From Sambucus nigra (Eukaryota > Streptophyta > Magnoliopsida > Dipsacales > Adoxaceae), in contig OX422211.1 in NCBI GenBank assembly GCA_949130495.1, forward strand, positions 442,874,219-442,938,218: a DNA stretch of 64,000 nucleotides. Direction: 5' to 3'. Shown here piece after piece: positions 58,163-64,000 of this stretch (the first letter of the stretch is position 1; every line of letters begins with the position of its first letter). Below the pieces are notes generated by a model. The model was not told where the DNA came from. It ran no database searches and worked only from the letters and a program-made list of their open reading frames with translations. Both the position numbers and the translations under genes were made by a program.

Positions 58163-58175
58163 AGAGTGGTTAAAG
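58163..58175. other. Right boundary of the satellite array
   Basis: The last B form ends normally with TCTGACCCAA. The next A form is cut after its first seven bases, GAGTGGT, and the sequence passes straight into TAAAGATTGTATTTTG. No terminal inverted repeat, target-site duplication or LTR end can be recognised at the join. Confidence 0.85.
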
Positions 58176-58534
58176 ATTGTATTTTGATTCTGCTGGAGAA
58201 AGAGCTTTGTGATTTTGATCTGAGCTGGGGAGCTGATAGTTGGAGAAGCTTTTAGGAGACCTCGTAGGGAGGAATAACCTATTTTTGTGCTGTAAGAGAA
58301 TTCCGCTGGGGAAGTGATCAGGTGACCCTTAGAGATCCTCCGGAGCTTTTTCGGGAGGAGTTTTCACTTGGTTTTTAAGGATTTTGCTTGGAAAGAGGGG
58401 TTCTGCTCGAGGGAACGTGAAGTTTTCTTAGTGAAAAGGCTTTAAATCCCTTCTGGTATTTTTCGGAATTTTTGGGGGATTTTTCGAGGCTTTCTGGTAT
58501 TTTCTAGGAATTTCTGTACGAAATTTAAGTGGGG
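58171..58534. other. Unassigned sequence between satellite and promoter region
   Basis: This stretch has no satellite similarity and no convincing ORF. It is rich in short T runs and contains repeated pieces such as CTTCTGGTATTTTTCGG and CTTTCTGGTATTTTC near 58,450-58,510. If the retroelement is on the minus strand, its 3' LTR would be expected here or further left, but no second LTR copy exists in the window to confirm it. Confidence 0.5.
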
Positions 58535-58650
58535 TGCCGGTCGGCATAGTATGAAGGGTGCCATTCGACAGTGGCACAGACTTTTGGTCTACCTCGGGAA
58601 GGCAAGGGGTTAGTGCCGATCGGTATGGTAGGGCGAGCTGCCGATCAGCA
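58535..58650. promoter_or_regulatory. Cluster of four copies of a 12-bp palindrome upstream of the first accessory gene
   Basis: Variants of the perfect palindrome TGCCGATCGGCA lie at 58,535-58,546 (TGCCGGTCGGCA), 58,559-58,570 (TGCCATTCGACA, weak), 58,614-58,625 (TGCCGATCGGTA) and 58,639-58,650 (TGCCGATCAGCA). The cluster ends 15 bp before the TATA box, so a protein-binding cis-element is a natural reading. The same motif occurs upstream of the second gene. No known binding protein is assigned. Confidence 0.6.
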
Positions 58651-58665
58651 TAGCACTTGACATCC

Positions 58666-58673
58666 TATATAAA
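58666..58673 (+). promoter_or_regulatory. TATA box of the first accessory gene
   Basis: TATATAAA lies 95 bp before the ATG at 58,768. A CT-rich leader (TTTGCTTTCTCTCTCTCTGC around 58,707-58,726) follows, as is common in plant 5' untranslated regions. The start of transcription would be expected about 30 bp downstream. Confidence 0.65.
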
Positions 58674-58767
58674 GGTGGCGAATCCCCTCATTTTTTCACA
58701 TCTTCTTTTGCTTTCTCTCTCTCTGCGATTCTTCTGCAAATCGTTCTATCATTCCGATCTTTAATAA

Positions 58768-60785
58768 ATGGCCACTTTTGTGAGCACTGCAGTCCACCGG
58801 TAGTGGTTGACCGTTGATGATTGGGCGAATGTGGAGTGGAGGGCTAGGGCGCCTCTTGCTTTGGGGGGTGAGAACTCCTTTGATGCATTTGAGCATGTTG
58901 CGGATGAATGGACCTTGCTGCGGGAGCCATCGTGTCATCGCTCTTTGAGAGTGAGTCCCGATGGTTATGTAAGTAACCCGACCTTTGGCATTCTTCTCTT
59001 TTTGGTGATTTTTCTTTCTTTCTTAACCTTTGATGAGACTTTTCTTTTTGCCAATCTGATATTTCTTTGAAGAACATGCGTGCTCGTGGGACAATGGGGT
59101 TCAAGGATGTCTGGGAGCATCTCCCACCTGTGGTGTGTTGGATGGTATCATCAGCGGGTTTTGGGCGGTTGGCATCTGCGCTGGATGAGACGCCTCGTTC
59201 GACAGCGGTCCTGTGCGCTTTGGGAGAGAGGTGGTGGGACACTACCCACACCTTTCATTTTGGATTCGGGGAGATGATGGTTACTCCCATAGACGTGCAA
59301 TGGCTGCTAGGGCTGGATTGTGATGGAGAGCAGATAGAGGTGGATCGCTCTTTACGGGTGAGATCGAAGGCAGTGCATGCGACACTTGGTGATGTGGGGA
59401 GGATAGTTTTTGGGGATTCAATCCGGCTATCCCTGTTGAAGGATGTTCTGCTGAGCAGGGTGATTGATGTGGAGGACGGGCTGCAAGTGAGGTAGATGGC
59501 CCGGTTATTCATTCTGCTAGTATTGGGAGGTTTCATGGTGGCGTCGAGCGGCGACGTCGTTCATTTGTGGTTTCTGCCGTACTTGAGGATATTTTCGAAC
59601 ATCCCTTTCTATGATTGGGGGAGTCTGACCTTGACGACCCTTTACTTTTCTGTGGATGCATTCAGCTGGTGCTGCTGGCAGACCTTTACTGGGGCCACGT
59701 ACCTTCTTGAGGTATTCTTCAGACCTTTTCCTTTCATGCATTCGCATTTTCCTTATGCGTCTCTTTTTGCTTGTGAATTCAGACGTGGTTCTATGAGGTG
59801 ATTGGGTGAAATACCCCTCTGATTGCTTTGAAGGATGACACTGTTGGGGACTTCTGCCTATTGTATCGATGGCGTAAGGCCAATCGACAGTTGAAAGGAT
59901 CTCTTTCCCTGGAGGCGGTGCGTCAGGTCTTGAATGACCTGACCAGTGGTAGGGTAAGACTCTTTCCATTTCGATCTTATTTTTTTCTCCTTCTGATCTT
60001 GTATTGATTTATGCTTTCTTGGAGATTTTCAGGTGACCTTTTACCCGTGGGGGACAGCCATTCAGGATGCGGGGGCGACCGAGGTGAATGCGCGGATGAG
60101 GCATTTGCTGGCGCATGAGTTTGGCCATTCCTGGTACCTCGGGGAGAGGGTGGTTCGTCAGATTGCTGAGGAGGAGGTGGTGGTGCCACCCGCGCAGCCT
60201 CCTACATCTATGAGCCAGGAGCGACTTATGTTGGAGGATGAGAAGATCCCGACGATCATCGGCGAGTCCTACTTGCTATACACCGATACTGCTGCGCCCT
60301 ATGACTATATGGATTTTGTGACGAGCTGGTTGATGGCACCCATCATATATAATGCACTGCCTTTACCTCCAGCAAGTTTGAGTCGAGCGGTGGGATATTC
60401 CCACTGTGGTGGTGGTCCATCGGCATCTGCGATGGGGGCGACCTCGAAGGTCCTTTTTATACGGATGCATACCCCTTCATACAACATTCGGTGGGCTGAT
60501 GGAGGGATGGTGCCTATGCTTCACCGTCTTCATGCGATGGATCCGGAGGAGCTGGGTTTGACAGAGGAGGTTCTTCGACCTGCGGTATACCTTTCTGTTC
60601 TTCTCTTTCTTTCTTTTCTGTTTTGGTCATTTCTACTTTGATACTGATTTCACCTTTTCTTTCAGCAAGTCTGGGTGTCGACCACTTGGCTCAGGGACAT
60701 TAGCGACTGGATATCTTCTGCTACTGCCCATATTCGGGATGCAGTTCCCATTCCTTCTTGCTTGGTGCCGTCTGCCTCGTCCTAA
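58768..60785 (+). pseudogene. Plant mobile domain (PMD) gene, five exons, disabled by in-frame stops
   Basis: Five exons read as one open frame if stops are ignored: 58768-58968, 59073-59711, 59783-59953, 60033-60584 and 60666-60785. All four introns (104, 71, 79 and 81 bp) are phase 0, T-rich, and have GT and AG ends. Translated length would be about 560 residues. Residues about 121-145 hold the PMD hallmark WWDTTHTFHFGFGEMMVTP followed by WLLGL and DGE. Further on, LGGFMVASSGDVVHLWFLP and YDWGSLTL fit the same family. PMD proteins are found both as host genes (MAIL1/MAIN) and inside transposable elements; their biochemical role is unsettled. Stops interrupt the frame at 58801 (TAG, codon 12), 59493 (TAG) and 59807 (TGA). 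The frame ends at TAA 60783; a basic stretch encoding RRRGKRARR lies beyond it in the same frame, so the original end may have been later. It lies antisense to pol further right, which suggests an accessory gene of the retroelement. A captured host gene is the alternative. Confidence 0.82.
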
Positions 60786-61223
60786 GAGGACTCTGGTTCT
60801 GGTATTGGGGGTGCATCGTCTCGCCGTAGGGGGAAGAGAGCACGCCGCATGGGTGGAAGCTCTTTAGAGAGAGAGAGAGAGAGAGAGAAAGAATGTGGGT
60901 TCGGGCTGAGTCCCATTGTTTTTGCTCTTTCATTCTATTTCCTGTAGAATGATGTAACACAGAAAACAGATATATGCAATGCAATGGAGTTTTTTTACTA
61001 TCTTTTATTTAATGATGAATGAATGCATGCACATGCGCTTTTTACTTTGCTGCTGAGACCATAAAAAGGGATTTTTTGGATTTTTTTTAAGGAAAGTTTT
61101 TGATTAAAAAAAGGGGAATTAAAGGGATTTTGAAATTCTGTTGAGAATATCAATTTATTTTATTGAGTTTTCTAATTTGACAAAAGAGGGAAACAAAAGG
61201 GAAATTTCTAAAAATGGGGGGGT
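60786..61223. other. 3' flank of the PMD gene and AT-rich spacer
   Basis: The first 100 bases continue the PMD frame with a Ser/Gly-rich and then a basic segment, followed by the GA repeat. From about 60,960 the sequence is AT-rich, with long A and T runs and no ORF. It probably holds the 3' untranslated region of the first gene and the upstream region of the second. No clean AATAAA is present, only near matches such as AATGAA. Confidence 0.5.
60866..60888. repeat. (AG)n microsatellite
   Basis: Eleven and a half uninterrupted AG units follow the basic stretch at the end of the PMD gene. Read in the PMD frame they would encode alternating Glu and Arg. Confidence 0.9.
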
Positions 61224-61259
61224 TGCCGATCGGCAAGCACCCTGACCTGCCTATTGGCA
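61224..61259. promoter_or_regulatory. Two palindrome copies upstream of the second accessory gene
   Basis: The perfect 12-bp palindrome TGCCGATCGGCA is at 61,224-61,235 and a weaker copy, TGCCTATTGGCA, at 61,248-61,259. They lie about 120-155 bp before the TATA box. The motif matches the cluster upstream of the first gene although the surrounding sequences look unrelated. Confidence 0.6.
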
Positions 61260-61380
61260 GTTCAGTCCAGTTCCATCAATTCAAAGCTTTAATTGGTACC
61301 CTCTTCAGCCTTTGGTACCTTGTGGGGTAGGATTCCCTCCGATTTTTGCAGGGATTCTGTCTCTTGTGAGGGTTTTCAAG

Positions 61381-61388
61381 TATAAAAA
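61381..61388 (+). promoter_or_regulatory. TATA box of the second accessory gene
   Basis: TATAAAAA lies 83 bp upstream of the ATG at 61,464, nearly the same spacing as in the first gene (95 bp). The leader between them is pyrimidine-rich near the start codon. Confidence 0.6.
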
Positions 61389-61463
61389 AGGGGTAAGGGT
61401 GGAGTGTTTTCATCACACCTTTGCATTCTTACCTACTTGCCCACCATCTCTTAGACTTGCAAG

Positions 61464-62720
61464 ATGGCTCTCCCTGGTAGCATTGAGTTTGCTGGCTACC
61501 TCGAAGCCTTGGAAGCTATGTGCTCTTATAATGTCGACTACGATGCTTTCAACATGCGTCGAGTCTCCTTGTGGCGCAATCGGCCTTTTGAGTGGAACGT
61601 GCTGACGATGGCGGTACAATTTTGGTACCCCGAAGACCATGTATTCCTCTTTGGGTTGGAAGAAGTATGTCCTACCTACGAGGAATTTTTTGCCATACTG
61701 GGTGTAAATCCCATTGTTGTCGCGGCTTTGCCCGAATTTTCCCGCTCTCCCAGGGATTTGTTGGCCAGGCTTCTTCACATTTCTCCTTCGGTGGCTAGAT
61801 CATTGGTTGCTGGAGGAATGATCTCCCTCTCGGTGGTGCTGCAGTCCGTGCATTTACGAGAAGTAGGTGATGCTGGCTATACTGGAGCCGTTATTCTGGG
61901 CCTGGTTTCAAAATTTTCGTTGGTGACTGGAGAGGTGCAAGTGGACCCACAACTTGCAGCCATTACTTCATGGATGTCATACCATCGCAATCCTGTGGCG
62001 GTGATATTGGCGGAGACTCTGAATGGCCTGGATGCCTGGAGAGAAGGTCGTTCTGACTTTTTTAAGGGTAGCCCTGTGATGCTATTCGTGTGATTGTCTG
62101 AAAGATTCCGCTTTGCGACTCCTCCAGAGTATCCCTTGTAGGTCGTACCCAACTTCTTTTCATGCTACTTCATCAGCGTTAGCCTGTATGTTGAGAACTG
62201 GGAGAATTGGCTTCTGAAATATGGGGCTCGTGGGTTGTATTGGTCAGTGCCTTGGTGGGGACAGTTGCATCCTATCCTGGAGCTAGGAGAGTATTCATAT
62301 GTGTGGCTGGTTCGTCTCAAACATACCTCTTTTTACTTTCCTTGGCGGCTTTTGCGCCAATTCGGCTGGGCGCATGTTGTGCCCCCTCGGACCTCTAACT
62401 TCTTTACGGTAGAAGATTTGACTGAGCGCCTGCGTCTGTTGCTTGGGTCTCTATGGGAAAATCGACGTCCGTCGACCCGTCCCTCTCAGTCTGTCGGGAA
62501 GGTTTGGCATGTCCCCAAAGATTATATAAAGTGTTCGTGGAGGAAAGTAGTCAGCAAGATGTTGGCAGTAGAGACTGGACAAAGATGGTTTGTTTTATCT
62601 AACACCGTGGAAGGGAGTGTTATGGTATTTTTGAAGATGGTTAAGGCTCATCGATCCATGGAATGTTTATGGCACTCTATTCAGGCAGGGGAAACTTTGG
62701 GGACCTCAGGATGTAGATGA
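61464..62720 (+). pseudogene. Second antisense accessory gene, PMD-like/DUF7745-like, broken by two stops
   Basis: One frame runs from ATG 61,464 to TGA 62,718-62,720 (about 418 codons), interrupted by TGA at 62,091 and TAG at 62,139; 209 codons precede the first stop. No intron is evident. Residues about 52-80 contain FW, then HVFLFGLEEVCPTYEEF and FAILG. This has the same layout as the PMD core of the first gene (aromatic pair, H-F-x-FG-E, then P and LG), so I infer a distant relationship. It also resembles the uncharacterised DUF7745 proteins that I recall as common in plant retroelement annotations; that assignment is from memory. The C-terminal part is Trp- and Arg-rich (SVPWWGQLHP, WRLLRQFGWAHVVPP). 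It lies downstream of the PMD gene on the same strand and converges with pol, the two ends being about 520 bp apart. Function unknown. Confidence 0.68.
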
Positions 62721-63239
62721 TGAGGGTGCAGTCTCCTTTGGTAGCTGTGGGTAGGACTCCTGGGGAGTTTATTTGCGTAACAGATGTGGGGATTTTATTT
62801 GGCTTTTTATGGTAGCGGGGAAGAGAGTTATCCGTTCCTTTTTCTTATGTAATCCGTACTATAATTTCTTATTAATGAAATAAACAAGTTTCTGATCATC
62901 CAGCTGTGCCTTTCGATGAGTTTTTGTATTTTGAATTATCTATACTGATCGCTAAGGCATACATAATCCTTTTATTCAAATATTTTTAGAATGAACCGCC
63001 GTTCTCGGAGGTAAGAAAAGAATAGTATTTTGTGAAAAAGAAAGGGCCGCACTCATGTGAGGTGCATGAGCTGCCTACGTACCTCTGGGGTTTTTTTGAA
63101 AATATTTTTATCTATTTGCAAAATAGTTTTTTTTTTGGTAGAGGATCAGGCCCACGTAGTTCTGGGTAGAGGGAAATGAAGAGTTTTTTTTTAGAATAGA
63201 AGGGGGGTGAGAAGAGTCGTAGCGCGCCGAGATTTCGGA
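62721..63239. other. Spacer between the convergent second gene and pol
   Basis: The first part looks like the 3' untranslated region of the plus-strand gene and ends at a poly(A) signal. The remainder is the region just 3' of pol on the minus strand. It has T and A runs and, at about 63,068-63,085, a block reading GAGGTACGTAGGCAGCTC on the minus strand, which I associate from memory with sequence 3' of pol in plant Ty3/gypsy elements. No ORF of note. Confidence 0.45.
62879..62884 (+). terminator. Poly(A) signal AATAAA of the second accessory gene
   Basis: A canonical AATAAA lies 158 bp after the final stop codon of the plus-strand gene, in an AT-rich context suited to plant 3' end formation. 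Confidence 0.5.
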
Positions 63240-64000
63240 CTAGGGGTAGAATTTCTTGAGATGATCCAAATTGACTGGATGAGCCATCTCCTCCCCCATC
63301 TAGGTCAGTGAGCATGGAGGCACCGCCGGATAAGATTTTCTTCACAATGTAGGGGCCGCTCCAATTGGGCTTGAATTTCCCTCGGGAGTCCCAGATGGGT
63401 TCTATTATCTCCTTGAGGGCTAAATCCCCCTCCCGGACACCGCGGTCCTTAACTCTCTTGTTGAATGATCGCTCTATTCGGCAATGGTACCCCTGTATGT
63501 GGTAAAGTTCTTTTAATCTTCTTTCATCTAGGAGGGCTAGCTAATCAAGACGGCTTTGGCACCAGTCTTCTTCACTAACCTTGCTTTCGAGCATGACGCG
63601 TAGCGAGGGTATTTCCAGCTCCACAGGTAGGACTGCTTCCATGCTGTAGACCAAGGAGTAAGGGGTATCCCCAGTAGAGGTTCGGATTGAGGTTCGATAG
63701 CCCTAGAGGGCGTATGGGATCCGGTCAACCCAATCCTTACAACTTTCGGTCATCTTGCTGATGATGGCTTTGAGGTCTTTGTTGGCGACTTCAACTGCAC
63801 CATTGTTCTGAGGTCGGTAGGGAGAAGATTTGTGTCTCTGAATCCCATACTCGTTGACTACTTCTGTAACTTTTTCTTCGAAATGCAACCCATTATCTGA
63901 TACCAGCTCGTGCGGGACCCCATATCGGCAGATGATATTTTTCTTGAGGAATTTGGCCACTTTCTTGGCATTCAATACTGCGTAGGACTCAGCCTCGGCC
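63240..64000 (-). pseudogene. Ty3/gypsy retrotransposon pol, integrase C-terminal part (Tat-like), broken
   Basis: The minus strand encodes the end of an integrase, cut by the right edge of the window. The second catalytic Asp is in LVSDNG (codon 63,897-63,895) and the Glu in NNGAVEVANK (codon 63,792-63,790), 35 residues apart as in the DD35E integrase core. The first Asp lies outside the window. The stretches [15 protein letters not shown] and EIPSLRV and the GPY motif in NWSGPYIVKK are what I know from the Tat lineage; no chromodomain follows. Stops at 63,705-63,703 (where the family usually has Trp) and 63,543-63,541 (where Gln is usual) break the frame. A run of five C at 63,293-63,297 on the plus strand appears to have gained one base, shifting the last codons away from the family-like ending, whose own stop would be at 63,242-63,240. 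The copy is inactive. Its two plus-strand neighbours are antisense to it. Confidence 0.88.

Larger units (their letters stand above)
1..58170. repeat. Satellite array, 40-bp monomer in alternating A/B form (80-bp dimer)
   Basis: About 1,450 head-to-tail copies of a 40-bp unit fill this stretch with no interruption by other sequence. Two forms alternate. Form A starts GAGTGGTGACGACCGAGG and ends GGTCAATTCTGACCTAA. Form B starts CTCAGGTGACGATCC and ends GGCCAATTCTGACCCAA. They share the GGTGACGA core and the CAATTCTGACC tail, so they descend from one 40-bp ancestor, but the present amplification unit is the 80-bp dimer. Most monomers are exactly 40 bp. The common exceptions are a 1-bp loss (GAGGTAATTC) and 7-bp gains or losses of ACCGAGG. 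The array runs off the left edge and breaks inside an A form on the right. I know of no named satellite family that it matches. Whether it is centromeric, subtelomeric or interstitial cannot be told from the sequence. Confidence 0.98.
28700..58170. repeat. Higher-order repeat family B
   Basis: From about 28.7 kb, dimers carry a different set of private variants, such as AAAACCGGGGCCTATTC and GCATGATGACGACCATGG. The landmark is a short A form (one ACCGAGG lost, TTCAGACC) followed by a B form with AAGATCCGGGCC. It starts near 34,878, 37,974, 42,363, 44,516, 50,267, 54,426, 56,738 and 57,531. A copy that should fall near 48,100 has been removed by a junction joining AACGGGGTCAATTCTGAC straight to ATAAGAGTGGGG. 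Spacings are irregular (3,096, 4,389, 2,153, 5,751, 4,159, 2,312 and 793 bp), so the family has been rearranged by many deletions and duplications. Confidence 0.82.

Noticed and set aside
1..58170. CRISPR-like array
   Set aside because: The units are head-to-tail with no unique spacers between conserved repeats; variation is spread through the unit and the context is plant.
58696..59251. Minus-strand ORFs overlapping the first PMD exons
   Set aside because: They are shadows of the plus-strand gene, cross its predicted splice sites, and show no recognisable domain.
60070..60090. Satellite-like string GCGACCGAGGTGAATGCG inside exon 4 of the PMD gene
   Set aside because: About 13 of 14 bases match the A form, but the match is short, is in frame in the PMD coding sequence and has no neighbouring units. 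Coincidence is the simpler reading.
60033..60180. HEFGHSW in the PMD exon 4 as a metalloprotease HExxH site
   Set aside because: The spacing is HEFGH, which fits HExxH formally, but the segment continues a PMD-type protein (YLGERVVRQI), has no third zinc ligand or protease context, and is best taken as chance.
61080..61222. Purine-rich stretch ending in GGGGGGG as a polypurine tract for a plus-strand element
   Set aside because: The only pol evidence is on the minus strand, and no LTR start follows; the stretch leads into a palindrome and a TATA box instead.
63537..63728. Minus-strand ORF overlapping the integrase
   Set aside because: It is in a different frame from the integrase motifs, which read through both sides of it in a single frame.

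Overview
The window is plant nuclear DNA. The evidence is a spliced plant mobile domain (PMD) type gene with short T-rich introns, a Tat-like Ty3/gypsy integrase, plant-style TATA boxes and a poly(A) signal, and a very large satellite array. I cannot name the species. I saw no tRNA, rRNA or CRISPR.

Positions 1 to about 58,170 (91% of the window) are one uninterrupted satellite array, cut off at the left edge. The basic unit is 40 bp. Two diverged 40-bp forms (A and B) alternate strictly, giving an 80-bp working unit. These dimers are organised into higher-order repeats (HORs) of several sizes. The first ~27 kb carries one family (A), with landmark spacings of 3,190, 3,271, 3,992, 3,743, 6,375 and 2,158 bp. 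From about 28.7 kb to the end a second family (B) has landmark spacings of 3,096, 4,389, 2,153, 5,751, 4,159, 2,312 and 793 bp. Younger local duplications lie on top: a 720-bp block repeated with no difference seen (1-1440), 1,433/1,193-bp units near 18-21 kb, three 1,360-bp units near 30-33 kb, a 792-bp pair near 35.5-37 kb, and smaller ones of 80, 160, 240, 320 and 799 bp. Every recurring short ORF in the array is a by-product of the repeat, and I call no gene there.

The array stops abruptly inside a monomer at about 58,170. The last 5.8 kb looks like the decayed 3' part of a Tat-like Ty3/gypsy retrotransposon lying on the minus strand. The integrase end of pol enters from the right edge and ends at 63,240. 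Two accessory genes lie on the plus strand, antisense to pol and converging on it. The first (58,768-60,785) has five exons and encodes a PMD-like protein. The second (61,464-62,720) is intronless and encodes a shorter, probably distantly related protein. Each has its own TATA box, and upstream of each lie copies of a 12-bp palindrome, TGCCGATCGGCA. All three coding regions carry in-frame stop codons, and pol also has a frameshift, so the locus is an old, inactive copy.

The parts most worth following up are the pair of antisense genes that share a promoter palindrome inside a retroelement, the survival of introns in a retroelement-borne gene (expected if the gene is antisense to the genomic RNA), and the direct contact between this element and a large satellite array with nested HORs.
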